From CAWBRT01 sp963696525 (GTDB lineage Bacteria; Acidobacteriota; Terriglobia; Terriglobales; Acidobacteriaceae): a stretch of 64,000 bases of DNA. Both the position numbers and the translations under genes were made by a program. Position 1 is the first letter of the stretch; the number at the start of each line of letters is the position of its first letter. Below are positions 44,195 through 53,404 of this stretch, piece after piece. Under the pieces are notes generated by a model that was not told the DNA's origin, did no database searches, and saw only the letters and a program-made list of their open reading frames with translations. The stretch is from NCBI GenBank assembly GCA_963696525.1, contig CAVOKO010000010.1:1-64000 (forward strand), given 5' to 3'.

Positions 44195-45217
44195 ATGCTA
44201 AAGGTACACTTCAATTCCCCGGCACAGTACGGAGTGCAGGCTGCCTCGCTAGTAGGCAGGGCCGTAACTCATGCGGGGCTGCGTCGAGCACTGAAGGGAG
44301 CACGGCTACCAGGATGGAACTGGGCCATAGAAATCGGCACCGAGGTACTGAAAGCACACTTGGCAACTGCCTTCACCATGTCCAGCGTGAACGAATCACG
44401 GCGCTACTTGGATTCCGTCGTCCTCAATTCCCCAGCACTCTCGGAAGTCAGCATTACGCCTTTGACCAATGAGACAATCAGGGGAAGCTGGTTCGTCTCA
44501 AAGCAAGCAGGGCCACGGGTTACCGTGTTGTACCTTCACGGCGGCGGATACTCATTCTATCCCAAGGCTTACGCCAATCTAATCGCGTTGATTACACTGG
44601 CGGCGCAGTCCAGGACCTTTGCTCTCGACTACCGCTTATCACCGGAGTACCGCTTCCCTGCACAACTTGAGGATGCGCTGGGCGCGTACCGATGGTTACT
44701 CGACAACGGTAACGATCCCAACCAGTTGATTGTCGGGGGCGACTCGGCCGGGGGCAATCTGGCGCTGGCCTTGCTCTTATGCCTACGCGACTTGAAGCTT
44801 CCTTTTCCGAAGCTGACCTTCGCCCTTTCACCACCAACCGATTTTGAAGCGGGGATTGAATACGAAGGCACAAGTCTCGTGACGAACGAAGCATTCGATT
44901 GGGTTGACCGAAGAATGTTGGTTAAATGGGCCGATTGGTTCTGTCAGCCCACCCAGCGCCGAGATCCATATGTGTCGCCGGCGAATGCTGATTTGCGGGA
45001 TCTTTCTCCCATATACATTCAGGCCGGTCGGGCTGAGATTCTCTACGACAGCATTGCGACGTTCGCCTCTCGCGCGAAGAGCCAAGGAGCCGATGTGGTT
45101 CTGGATTCCTGGGCCGATATGAACCATGATTTCCAGATGTTCGGATACCAGGCACCCCAAAGCGCCGAAGCGCTTCAGCGTCTCGGCGAAGTGATCGATC
45201 AACACCTTCGACACTGA
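44195..45217 (+). CDS. HSL-family alpha/beta hydrolase (esterase)
   Basis: A 340-residue hydrolase of the hormone-sensitive-lipase family: oxyanion motif 'LHGGGYSFYP' (about residue 114), nucleophile Ser in 'GGDSAGGNLALAL' (about 183), acid residue in the 'SPADADL/DLRDLSP' region, and His in 'DMNHDFQMFG'. It should hydrolyse short or medium acyl esters. About 110 N-terminal residues form a cap. The start at 44195 is the first in-frame ATG; no strong ribosome site is visible, so a later start is possible. It follows the aldehyde dehydrogenase by 120 bp on the same strand. Confidence 0.85.
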   Translation: MLKVHFNSPAQYGVQAASLVGRAVTHAGLRRALKGARLPGWNWAIEIGTEVLKAHLATAFTMSSVNESRRYLDSVVLNSPALSEVSITPLTNETIRGSWFVSKQAGPRVTVLYLHGGGYSFYPKAYANLIALITLAAQSRTFALDYRLSPEYRFPAQLEDALGAYRWLLDNGNDPNQLIVGGDSAGGNLALALLLCLRDLKLPFPKLTFALSPPTDFEAGIEYEGTSLVTNEAFDWVDRRMLVKWADWFCQPTQRRDPYVSPANADLRDLSPIYIQAGRAEILYDSIATFASRAKSQGADVVLDSWADMNHDFQMFGYQAPQSAEALQRLGEVIDQHLRH

Positions 45218-45266
45218 AGCCAATCACAGCCGTTTAATTCAAGCGAGCACGTGATTACGAGGGTCT

Positions 45267-45728
45267 CTATTTCGAAGCCTTGCTTGAAGAGAGGACGGCC
45301 TCAGCCATAACAATGGCCTTTTCGTACAGCTCCCAGGAGTGGATTGCCTTTCTGGCTCCCTCTCGGGCCAGGCTGGTGCTCAACCTCTTTTCGGCTCGGT
45401 CGAAGGTTTCCTCAGCATCCAAGTGGGCCTTGTAAGCTTGGTCATCGGCATCCTTCACACTCTTTACAAACACTTTGGTTTCGGGAACAATGGCCAGCCG
45501 ACGTACGCGTCCACCGCCGTCGCCTCGCCCGTCCAAGTCCTCGTAGGCCAATCTCAGATCGTCGCTCCAGGAGTCCTTCAGTGCTTTTTGCATTGCCCAG
45601 AGAGCGTTGTTCGCCTTATCGGCTGTTTTGCGTACTCTCTTTTTCTCTCTCAGCCATTTCATGACAGACCAGCTAATGCCCTCTGTCATGAGCGCCTTCG
45701 CTTCCTCGACTTCAGCAAGCTTTCTCAT
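45267..45728 (-). CDS. Hypothetical helical protein
   Basis: The 153-residue product is unrecognised. It is rich in Ala, Lys, Glu and Asp and almost wholly helical by pattern, with segments such as 'ADKANNALWAMQKALKDSW' and 'HLDAEETFDRAEKRLS' suggesting coiled-coil packing. No signal peptide or TM helix. The start at 45728 is favoured by GGAGGG about ten bases upstream. It is convergent with the esterase gene and stands 125 bp downstream of the GMC oxidoreductase start-to-stop block on the same strand. Confidence 0.6.
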   Translation of the reverse strand: MRKLAEVEEAKALMTEGISWSVMKWLREKKRVRKTADKANNALWAMQKALKDSWSDDLRLAYEDLDGRGDGGGRVRRLAIVPETKVFVKSVKDADDQAYKAHLDAEETFDRAEKRLSTSLAREGARKAIHSWELYEKAIVMAEAVLSSSKASK

Positions 45729-45853
45729 GGTTCGAAGCCCTCCTTGCAAAAATGGACAATAGTCTTACCTTGCCCTAAGTAGTCAGTTCATCTGGATACT
45801 GCTAACCAGTCACGGGACTGGCTCCATGAAACGAGAGAGATTGGACGAATGCG

Positions 45854-47524
45854 TCACGGCTTGGTGCTCGCTGCTTTCTCCGTGGTGTCGTTCCAAACCG
45901 CCTGCGCTGCCGGTGGGATGAAGCTCATGGCCCGTTCAGCAAGCGCGGCAATCGTCAAACTGGGATTCACGCCGAGATTCGCCGCTACGACTGACCCGTC
46001 GCAGATATACATATTCTTGTAGCCGAAAACGCGATGGCGGGAATCGACCACACCGTTTTCAGCGGAATCGGCGATCACGCAGCCTCCGAGACAGTGCGCC
46101 GTTCCGGGGACATCGAACAGGATCTCCGGAAGCATGCTCACCGCGCTTCCCCCGCTAAGACGGGCAAACTTCTCAGCAAACTCGTTTGCTTTAGGAATGT
46201 AGGTGGGAACCCGCTCTCCGCGGCTCACCAGAAATTTCCGGAAGGGCCAAAACATACATCGTTCCCATCCCATGTCGATGTGGCCCTCGAGCGCCTGCAT
46301 GCAAAGCAGAATTACAGTTTCTCTGGCCCAGCCCAAAGGCTGTAGAATCCGCAGGGTCTTCCAGGGATGGCGCAGCAATGAGGCCGCGAGATTCTTGAGC
46401 CACAGCGTCACCCGTCCGACGCCAGGGCGCCCTCCGGTCATAATCGTGGTCAACAGGCTCATCGTATCCGAGCCGCTGGGATACCGAACCGCTTCGATGT
46501 GGGTATGCTCGTCGATGTAGACTCCGGAGCCGATTGCAATGCCTTCGGACAAATCCTGCTGGGAACCCGGTATGCGCACACCGATCAGCGATTCGGAATT
46601 GGTGCGGACGCGTTTGCCGAGCTGAGCGCTGACAGCCGGCAGCGAACCTCTCTCGCGAAGATGAAAGAGCAGTTCCATGGTGCCGAGCGAGGATGCAGCG
46701 AAAACAACCGCATGACAGGTGAGCCGCTTTGGGTTTCGATTCAGCCACGCAGTGGACTTTACGGTATGCACTTCGTATCCATCGCTGCCATCTTCCGTCG
46801 GATGCAGCGGAGTGACATCCACGACTTTCGTTTCCGGAAAAACCCTGGCGCCGTGCTTTTCGGCCAGATACAGATAGTTCAGATCCAGAGTATTCTTTGC
46901 ACCATGTCGGCAGCCCATCATGCAGCCGCCACAGCCGATGCATGTGGTCCGCTCCGGTCCCTCTCCGCCGAAAAACGGATCAGGAATGGTTTTGCCGCCC
47001 GGATCTGCGTCGGGCGGTTGCAAAATGGCAACGCTTGTGCGGTAAAAGGTATCTCCGGCTCCAACCGCTTCGGCCACTTTTTTCAGCAGATGATCAGCAG
47101 GTCCAAGAATCCTGTTCTCGATAACACCGAGCATGCGGGCGGCGGTCGCATAGTGGAGCGGCATTTTTTCTTTCCACTCAGCCAACCCAGCCCAGGAGCC
47201 CATTTCCCATACTTTGTCCGGAGGCCGCAACAAGGTTGCAGCGTACGTGATCGATCCGCCGCCGACCGCACAGCCGTGGAGAATGGTGACGTGCCTGAAA
47301 AACCGCATGTTGAAGAAACCGCGCAGCGCCAATTTCGGACGCCAAAACCAGCGATGGATGAGCCAGTTGGTGGACGGCAGGTTCTCGGGCGTCCAGCGGC
47401 GCCCCATCTCGATAACAGCAACTCTGTAGCCCTTTTCGGTAAGCCTGTGCGCAGTGACACTGCCTCCAAAGCCGGAGCCAATGACTATAAAGTCAAAATC
47501 GAGTTGCCTGTCCTGCGGCCTCAT
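45854..47524 (-). CDS. GMC-family oxidoreductase, cholesterol-oxidase type
   Basis: A 556-residue FAD enzyme. The N-terminus has the dinucleotide motif 'IVIGSGFGGSVTAHRL', and 'HGCAVGGGSITYA' and the C-terminal 'GYKNMYICDGSVVAANLGVNPSLTI' fit cholesterol-oxidase-like GMC proteins. A central 'CIGCGGCMMGCRHGAKNTLD' carries CxxCxxCxxxC, a ferredoxin-like spacing that could bind an Fe-S cluster. The start at 47524 places FAD binding at the N-terminus and follows AAGGA; the longer frame reaches 47647. The substrate is probably a sterol, hopanoid or other long-chain alcohol, not determinable here. Confidence 0.85.
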   Translation of the reverse strand: MRPQDRQLDFDFIVIGSGFGGSVTAHRLTEKGYRVAVIEMGRRWTPENLPSTNWLIHRWFWRPKLALRGFFNMRFFRHVTILHGCAVGGGSITYAATLLRPPDKVWEMGSWAGLAEWKEKMPLHYATAARMLGVIENRILGPADHLLKKVAEAVGAGDTFYRTSVAILQPPDADPGGKTIPDPFFGGEGPERTTCIGCGGCMMGCRHGAKNTLDLNYLYLAEKHGARVFPETKVVDVTPLHPTEDGSDGYEVHTVKSTAWLNRNPKRLTCHAVVFAASSLGTMELLFHLRERGSLPAVSAQLGKRVRTNSESLIGVRIPGSQQDLSEGIAIGSGVYIDEHTHIEAVRYPSGSDTMSLLTTIMTGGRPGVGRVTLWLKNLAASLLRHPWKTLRILQPLGWARETVILLCMQALEGHIDMGWERCMFWPFRKFLVSRGERVPTYIPKANEFAEKFARLSGGSAVSMLPEILFDVPGTAHCLGGCVIADSAENGVVDSRHRVFGYKNMYICDGSVVAANLGVNPSLTIAALAERAMSFIPPAAQAVWNDTTEKAASTKP

Positions 47525-47985
47525 GTTTTCCTTATCCAGAGTGAGCAAAACGCGAAGATTCTGAAAATGTTTACTGGCTTCGTTTGCCCTGACAGAATCC
47601 GGATCGACCAAAAAGCTCGGCCTATGGTGCAACATAGGATGCGACAACTGATGAATACCACACTACTGGACAAAAAATAGCAAGTGCCAGGGCGATACTT
47701 AAAATTCACTCGGAGACAGGGTATGACGTAAGGCTATGGCATATCATGGCAGGCTGATCGAAATTCGACTCTGTTCGCAAAACCGATTCCGCCTGTATGT
47801 CACTTCTGCAATAAATGCTGGATTTCATTAAACTATTGTGCTACTGGAATAGGTTTGAGGTTTTCAGGCCAGCGTATGAGCGCGTCATAAAATGTGGAGA
47901 GCGGGTGATTTGAAATTGACGGGGAGTGAGCTGAGTCGAGATATCCGGTTGATGATATTAGGCTAATTTGAAGGAGAACAGAAGT
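47525..47985. other. Divergent intergenic region between GMC oxidoreductase and adhE
   Basis: About 460 bp, AT-rich in the middle (47700-47860), with no gene. It should hold promoters for both flanking genes. I looked for Rex- and FNR-like palindromes, since adhE is often under redox control, and found none that was convincing. Confidence 0.4.
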
Positions 47986-50607
47986 ATGACGGAGAATGTT
48001 TCAGGTATCAGCGAAGAGCGGATTGCTTACCTGGAAGGGTTAGTCGGTCAAGCCAGAATCGCCGCCGCGGCCTTTACGCAATACACGCAAGAGGATGTCG
48101 ATCGCATCGTCAAACCGATGGTTTTGGCGGGGCTGGAACAAGCTCAATACCTGGCCGACTTGGCAGTCAAGGAAACCAAACTCGGGGTCTTGGAAGACAA
48201 GGCCATCAAGAACATGGTGGCCACGGAGTTCATCTACAACTACGTCAAGGATAAGCGTACCGTTGGCGTCATTCGCGAGTTTCCGGAACGCGGTTTGGTG
48301 GAATTGGCTGAACCGATCGGAGTCATCTTCTCGCTCACACCGATTACGAACCCTACTTCGACAGTTCTCTTTAAATGCATCATGGCCATCAAGACCAGGA
48401 ACGCAGTCATTTTCAGTCCGCACCCAAATGCCTGGCACTGTTGTCACGAGGCCGTACGGATCATGTATGAGGCAGCGGTAAAGCACGGCGCGCCCGAAGG
48501 TGTTTTTGCTTGCCTTGAGTCGCACACTCTGCAGGACAATGCCTACCTTATGCATCACAAGGACGTTGGCCTGATCGACGCGACCGGTGGGCCAAGCGCG
48601 GTGAAAGCCGCCTATAGCTCCGGTAAACCGGCCTTAGGTGTAGGGCCGGGCAATACGCCAGTCTATCTGGAAAAAACGGCGGATCTGGAGATGGCGGTGG
48701 TGGATATCATCACCTCCAAGACGTTCGATAATGGAACGATTTGCGCCTCGGAGCAGACGCTGGTGATCGATGATGAGATTTATGATCTCGTGCTGAAGAA
48801 CTTTGCGGAGCTGGGCGCGCACATCTGCGACGAGAAAGAGACAAAGCTGTTGGGCCGCACGGTGATCGATCCCGAAACCGGATTCATGCAGCCGATGGCG
48901 GTCGGCCAGAAAGCCACCGATATCGCCCGCATGATCGGTCTCTCCGTGAAACCGCACACCAAACTCTTGATTGCGCCGATTCAAGGGATAGGTCGCGAAC
49001 ATCCCCTTTCGGTAGAGAAACTGTTTCCGGTGCTCTCGGTTTATCGTGCTAAATCCGTCGATGAGGCGCTCAAAGTATGCGTGGATGTGAACCATGCCGG
49101 CGGGCTTGGACACACGGCGGTGATTTTTTCGAGCAACGATGAGATCATCCGGAAATTCGGTGAGATGATGAACGCGGGACGGATCATTGTGAATTCGCCG
49201 GGCTCCGTCGGAGCGCTCGGAGGCATTTACAACGACATGGTGCCCACCTTCTCATTCGGATGCGGCACCGGCGGCGGCAACAGCACGACCGATAACGTAA
49301 ATGTCTATCACTATTTGAATATTAAACGCATGTCCCGGAGGACCCCAGCACATATGTGGCTCCGTATCCCGAATCACATTTACTTCAACTTGAACGCCGT
49401 GGAAAACCTGCGCCAGTTCGCATCGCGCTCAACTGTGATCGTTACCAGTCCGTCTTTGGAGCAAATCGGCCACGTAGATATTGTCCGGCGCTACCTTCCG
49501 CCGCAGACTCGCGTCCACGTCGAAGTCATTCCCGATGCGGAGCCCGAGGTCAAGGTCGTCATGCAAGGCGTGGAGGTGCTCAAACTCTACAGGGCGGACC
49601 AAATTATCGCGCTCGGTGGCGGGGCCGTGCTCGATGCGGCGAAGATCATGAAGCTCAAGTACGAATCGCCGGAGGCTGACTTAGAGGAGTTGGCCGCTCC
49701 GTTCCTCGACATCCGCAAGCGCGTGGTCCAGTACCCGAGCGAAAAGGTCAACTCGGCGCGGTTAATTGCCATTTCGACTACCAGCGGAACGGGCAGCGAA
49801 GTGACGCCGTTTGCCGTGCTCACCGATAAGGAGCGCGGGCGCAAGGTGACACTCGCGGATTACTCGCTGACGCCGGACGTTGCCATCATCGATCCGCAGT
49901 TCGTCATGTCTATGCCGAGGGGGCTTACCGCCGATACCGGCATCGACTGTTTAACTCACGCAATGGAAGCTGCAGTTTCGCTTTACGCTTCGCCCTACTC
50001 GGACCCCAACGCCATGCAGGCGATTCAACTGGTGTTCAAGTACCTGCCCATTGCTTACGAGCACCCCCAGAATGAAGAGGCCCGCTGCATGATGCACAAT
50101 GCCGCCTGCATTGCGGCGATTGCGTTTGCCAACGTGTCGGTAGGCGTCAATCACGCGCTGGCACATGCCTTCGGCGCGCGCTTCGGCGTCCCTCACGGTC
50201 GGGCCAACGCGCTCATGTTGCCACACGTGATTGCCTATAATGCGTCGGTGCCAACCAAGTTCATGCCTTCCCCGAATCAGCGCGGATATGTCGCACACAA
50301 GAAATATGCCGCCATCGCCGACTTGCTTGGTCTGGGCGGTCACACGGTCGAAGAAAAGGTGAAGAACCTGGTGGCGGCGACAGAACAGTTGCTCGACCAG
50401 GTGGCAATTCCACGTTCGATCGCCGAGTTGGGGATCTCGAAAGATGAATTCGAGCGGGCGATCCCCGACTTGGTCAAGAGTGCCTTTGAAGATCCTTCCG
50501 GGCGGACGAACCCTCGTATGCCGATGATGAGCGAAATGGTCGAGCTGTTCTGGAGCGCGTATCAGGGGCGTGGCCTGGCGAAAGTGGCCAGTGTGTCTCA
50601 GCAATAA
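47986..50607 (+). CDS. adhE: Bifunctional acetaldehyde-CoA/alcohol dehydrogenase
   Basis: An 873-residue AdhE. The N-terminal aldehyde-dehydrogenase half (about 1-440) has the acylating Cys in 'NGTICASEQT' and 'GPGNTPVYLEKTADL'. A linker leads to the iron-dependent alcohol dehydrogenase half (about 460-870) with 'IALGGGAVLDAAKIMKL', 'STTSGTGSEVTPFAVLTD' and metal ligands around 'VNHALAHAFGARFGVPHG'. It converts acetyl-CoA to ethanol via acetaldehyde, or the reverse. The start at 47986 follows AAGGAG. The presence of a fermentative AdhE suggests the host meets low oxygen. It is followed closely by a STAS-domain gene. Confidence 0.95.
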   Translation: MTENVSGISEERIAYLEGLVGQARIAAAAFTQYTQEDVDRIVKPMVLAGLEQAQYLADLAVKETKLGVLEDKAIKNMVATEFIYNYVKDKRTVGVIREFPERGLVELAEPIGVIFSLTPITNPTSTVLFKCIMAIKTRNAVIFSPHPNAWHCCHEAVRIMYEAAVKHGAPEGVFACLESHTLQDNAYLMHHKDVGLIDATGGPSAVKAAYSSGKPALGVGPGNTPVYLEKTADLEMAVVDIITSKTFDNGTICASEQTLVIDDEIYDLVLKNFAELGAHICDEKETKLLGRTVIDPETGFMQPMAVGQKATDIARMIGLSVKPHTKLLIAPIQGIGREHPLSVEKLFPVLSVYRAKSVDEALKVCVDVNHAGGLGHTAVIFSSNDEIIRKFGEMMNAGRIIVNSPGSVGALGGIYNDMVPTFSFGCGTGGGNSTTDNVNVYHYLNIKRMSRRTPAHMWLRIPNHIYFNLNAVENLRQFASRSTVIVTSPSLEQIGHVDIVRRYLPPQTRVHVEVIPDAEPEVKVVMQGVEVLKLYRADQIIALGGGAVLDAAKIMKLKYESPEADLEELAAPFLDIRKRVVQYPSEKVNSARLIAISTTSGTGSEVTPFAVLTDKERGRKVTLADYSLTPDVAIIDPQFVMSMPRGLTADTGIDCLTHAMEAAVSLYASPYSDPNAMQAIQLVFKYLPIAYEHPQNEEARCMMHNAACIAAIAFANVSVGVNHALAHAFGARFGVPHGRANALMLPHVIAYNASVPTKFMPSPNQRGYVAHKKYAAIADLLGLGGHTVEEKVKNLVAATEQLLDQVAIPRSIAELGISKDEFERAIPDLVKSAFEDPSGRTNPRMPMMSEMVELFWSAYQGRGLAKVASVSQQ

Positions 50608-50630
50608 ATAGCGTCATGGAAGGTGTGCTT

Positions 50631-50906
50631 ATGACGACGAATACCGTTGGGCTCAAGACTGACGCGGAGCGCTTGGTCCATACCTTGCATCAGGCCTATG
50701 AAAACCTGGACAGTGCCGGGCGCGAAGTAGTTTTGGATTTTTCTTCCGTGCGCCGAATCGATCCGGACGCGCTCAGGGAGATGGGAAAGTTGGCCGGCGT
50801 AGCTGGCGATAAAGCGGTCAAGGTCGTGCTGCGCGGAGTCAACGTCGATGTTTACAAAGTGCTGAAGCTGGTGAATCTGTCGCAGCGATTCTCGTTCCTG
50901 AACTGA
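50631..50906 (+). CDS. STAS-domain protein (MlaB/anti-sigma antagonist-like)
   Basis: A 91-residue single-domain protein with the STAS pattern: 'REVVLDFSSVRRIDPDALREM', where the Asp of 'RIDPDA' stands at the place of the phosphorylatable Ser in SpoIIAA-type proteins, then 'VKVVLRGVNVDVYKVLKLVNL'. Lack of the Ser suggests a lipid-transport (MlaB) or scaffold role rather than partner-switching. The start at 50631 follows GAAGG; an in-frame ATG at 50616 is possible. It lies 23 bp after adhE and about 180 bp before the WS/DGAT gene. Confidence 0.7.
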   Translation: MTTNTVGLKTDAERLVHTLHQAYENLDSAGREVVLDFSSVRRIDPDALREMGKLAGVAGDKAVKVVLRGVNVDVYKVLKLVNLSQRFSFLN

Positions 50907-51084
50907 GATGGGAGCTATTGCCGGAACGACTGGACTGGCGGGCTGTCACGCTTATTGAGCGGCGCTGATTGTTTTAGGCATGGAGGCGGAACGCGATGGG
51001 CCGCCGCGGCATTACACGACGGCCGGGCGACCGCCCAGAAAAAAATTGGGCGAATCGCCCCCAAGATACGGAAGGGCACCTTTC

Positions 51085-52731
51085 ATGGCAGATATTCGCA
51101 ACCAAAGTTCGCTCTCCTCCGGAGATGCTCTTTTCCTGTATTTCGAGCGCGAGGGCCAACCGATTAATGTAGCGTCGGTCAGCGTGTTTGAAGGTGTGGT
51201 GCCGCTTGACCGTTGCATAGAGTTCATCGAATCGAAGCTTCCCCTCATCCCCCGCTACCTGCAGCGTGTGGTCGCCCCGCTTTACAATATCGACCTTCCG
51301 GCCTGGGAATACGACCCCGAGTTCGACGTGCGCAACCACGTTCGCGAGGTCGTGCTGAAACGAGGAACAGAGGCCGAATTTAAGGACGTAGCTGGCCGGA
51401 TCCTAAGCACTACTTTGGACCGTAAGCATCCGCTGTGGGACTTTACTCTGGTGCGCGGGCTGAAAGGCAATCGCACGGGAGCGGTTATCCGGATGCACCA
51501 TTGCCTCGCCGACGGAGTTGCGGGAGTCGGACTGCTAAACGCCCTCATGGATCCGAGCCCCGCCCCGCCGCGAGTGCCCCCGGATAAGGAACACTTTCAA
51601 GCACCGCCGCGACAGCCCGGCGAGAAGTCGTTGCTGAACGGCTTGATTAGCTCGTCCATGACCGCCATGCAAAGAATTCTTGCCGCCGAATCAGAGTTGC
51701 TGACTCTTGCCCAGCAAGTGATCGCAGGGGTAGAAAAAAAGTCTGAAGCGGCAGAGACACGAGCCGAGCCTCTGCCTAACCCCGACGCGCGGATTCCGCT
51801 CATGGACGAGTTTAAACGTGTGCTACCGGAGCTCGCTGCGATTCCCAATCGCCTGCCATTCAACGTGGTCTGCCGCGGACCTCAGAAGTTCAATTGGGCC
51901 GAAATTCCGCTGGCTGAAATAAAGGCCGTAAAACAAGCCTGCGGCGCCACGGTTAACGATGTCATACTCACGGTCGTGACGTTGACCGTGCGGCGCTATG
52001 CGGAATTGCATGGTATTCAGCTTAAGGGACAGCGAGTGCGGATCATTGTTCCAGTGAATGTCCGTGGCGATGAGCAGGCAAGCGACCTCGGAAATCGGAT
52101 CACGTTTCTTCCCGTCGACATCCCGCTGGATATCGTTGATCCCCGTAAGCTGATCGATGCGGTGCGTGTGGCCGTGGCCCGTGCCCGGAGCGCACATTTG
52201 GCCGAACTGGTCGGATTGCTCGGAACCTGGCTGGCAACGATTCCGAATGCTTTGCAGGCGCTCGTAGGGCCGCTGGTGAGTCAGTTGCCTCTCAGCCTGT
52301 GCAATCTCATCTGTACAAATGTACCCGGCCCGCAAATTCCCCTTTACTTCCTTGGTCATCGACTGCTCGCCTGTCATCCGTATGTGCCGATCGGCGGCGA
52401 GATGGGAATGAACTGCGCCGTTCTCACTTATGACGGCAACGCATTCTTCGGATTTACCGGAGATGCGCAGGCGATTCCCGATCTTAAACTCTTGGACAAG
52501 TTCCTCAGCGCGAGCTTTGCGGAACTGCTGAAGGCGGTCAGATTCCGCCGTCCTCGACGGAATCCCGTGCGGACCAAGCCACCGGGCACGCCTGTTTCCG
52601 CGACAATGCCGTCCGCCCCCAAAGTCGTGGTGGTGCCGGAAACGATTACCTCTCCGGCCGAATCCACGCGAGAAGCGGCGGCGAAAGCAGCGGCCGGCGA
52701 AAAGGTGATTTCGCTAAAGGTGGGGACTTAA
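51085..52731 (+). CDS. Wax ester synthase/diacylglycerol acyltransferase (WS/DGAT)
   Basis: A 548-residue acyltransferase with the catalytic 'MHHCLADGVAGVGLL' (HHxxxDG, His138-His139) and the C-terminal structural motifs 'TVNDVILTVVTLTVRRY' (PLW/ND region), 'NLICTNVPGPQIPLYFLGHR' and 'MNCAVLTYDGNAFFGFTGD'. Such enzymes esterify fatty alcohols or diacylglycerol with acyl-CoA, forming wax esters or triacylglycerol. The last 40 residues are Pro/Ala/Lys-rich and probably flexible. The start at 51085 ('MADIRN') is preferred over an upstream ATG (50980) because it begins the family sequence and follows GGAAGGG. Neighbours are storage-granule regulators. Confidence 0.92.
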   Translation: MADIRNQSSLSSGDALFLYFEREGQPINVASVSVFEGVVPLDRCIEFIESKLPLIPRYLQRVVAPLYNIDLPAWEYDPEFDVRNHVREVVLKRGTEAEFKDVAGRILSTTLDRKHPLWDFTLVRGLKGNRTGAVIRMHHCLADGVAGVGLLNALMDPSPAPPRVPPDKEHFQAPPRQPGEKSLLNGLISSSMTAMQRILAAESELLTLAQQVIAGVEKKSEAAETRAEPLPNPDARIPLMDEFKRVLPELAAIPNRLPFNVVCRGPQKFNWAEIPLAEIKAVKQACGATVNDVILTVVTLTVRRYAELHGIQLKGQRVRIIVPVNVRGDEQASDLGNRITFLPVDIPLDIVDPRKLIDAVRVAVARARSAHLAELVGLLGTWLATIPNALQALVGPLVSQLPLSLCNLICTNVPGPQIPLYFLGHRLLACHPYVPIGGEMGMNCAVLTYDGNAFFGFTGDAQAIPDLKLLDKFLSASFAELLKAVRFRRPRRNPVRTKPPGTPVSATMPSAPKVVVVPETITSPAESTREAAAKAAAGEKVISLKVGT

Positions 52732-52763
52732 GCAGGTAGTAAAGGAATTTCGGACACACCACG

Positions 52764-53324
52764 CTAGGTCTTGGCTTTGCGGGGCCGTCGCTTCCGATTC
52801 GTATTCGCAGTAGCGGTCTGCTTTTCCAGCTCTGCCACGCGTTTGCGGAGTTGCTGCAATTCGCTGCCTTCCGCTGGTTTTTCCGACACCGCGCTCTGGA
52901 TAAAATTCTTCACCAGTTGCAGTGGAGAACCGGCCACGGACTGCACCTCGCTGAACCCGTTTTCAACCGTGTTCCGCAGGTTGTGATAGGCGTCGAATGC
53001 CGAATTCAAATACGACATCATGAACTCGCGCCCCACCTGATCGGAGGCAACGACCAGTTGGCGAAGTAGCTCCAGAGGGAGCCCTGTGGGCTTCTCTTTG
53101 GCATCTTCCATGACGATCTGCATCAGACAGACGCGGGTTAGATCTTCGCCGCTTTGGGCATCGATCACCTGGACCTCGGTTCCCTTGCGGATCAAAGCGG
53201 CCAATTCGTCTAAATTGACATACCGGCTGGACGAGGTGTCGTAGAGCCTTCGATTTTTGCCGTACTTCTTAAAGATTACCTTGCCGGACTGGGTGGAATC
53301 GCTGGTACTGTTGCCACGCAACAT
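52764..53324 (-). CDS. phaR: PhaR-type polyhydroxyalkanoate synthesis regulator
   Basis: A 186-residue protein. The N-terminal 'IFKKYGKNRRLYDTSSSRYVNLDELA' region is the diagnostic PHB/PHA accumulation DNA-binding domain; the following 'VQVIDAQSGEDLTRVCLMQI' completes it. The middle part is the accumulation-regulatory domain, and the C-terminus has a heptad-like coiled coil and a basic tail ('NRKRRPRKAKT'). PhaR proteins bind PHA granules and repress phasin genes and themselves. It is divergent from a phasin-like gene, and two matching 15-bp palindromes lie at its start codon and before the phasin gene, consistent with autoregulation. Confidence 0.93.
   Translation of the reverse strand: MLRGNSTSDSTQSGKVIFKKYGKNRRLYDTSSSRYVNLDELAALIRKGTEVQVIDAQSGEDLTRVCLMQIVMEDAKEKPTGLPLELLRQLVVASDQVGREFMMSYLNSAFDAYHNLRNTVENGFSEVQSVAGSPLQLVKNFIQSAVSEKPAEGSELQQLRKRVAELEKQTATANTNRKRRPRKAKT
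53309..53323. promoter_or_regulatory. Candidate PhaR operator 1
   Basis: The 15-bp palindrome TGTTGC-CAC-GCAACA overlaps the phaR start codon. It contains TGC-N3-GCA, similar to the PhaR site described in Paracoccus, and differs only in one spacer base from the site at 53378. Binding here would block phaR translation initiation or transcription start. Confidence 0.6.
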
Positions 53325-53377
53325 TTTTGCCTCCGACGCTTGACATCCGTGTCTAAATATACTAGCTTAAGGTCGAT

Positions 53378-53392
53378 TGTTGCAACGCAACA
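53378..53392. promoter_or_regulatory. Candidate PhaR operator 2
   Basis: The 15-bp palindrome TGTTGC-AAC-GCAACA sits 12 bp upstream of the phasin-like start codon, next to its GGAGGGA ribosome site. It is the second copy of the site at the phaR start, 69 bp away. PhaR control of the phasin-like gene is inferred from this pairing. Confidence 0.6.
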
Positions 53393-53404
53393 TGGAGGGA
53401 CGTT

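Noticed and set aside
46499..47680. 393-codon plus-strand frame opposite the GMC oxidoreductase gene
   Set aside because: Antisense to a gene with clear FAD motifs; no recognisable protein features.
47525..47985. Rex or FNR operator upstream of adhE
   Set aside because: No palindrome close to either consensus was found by eye.
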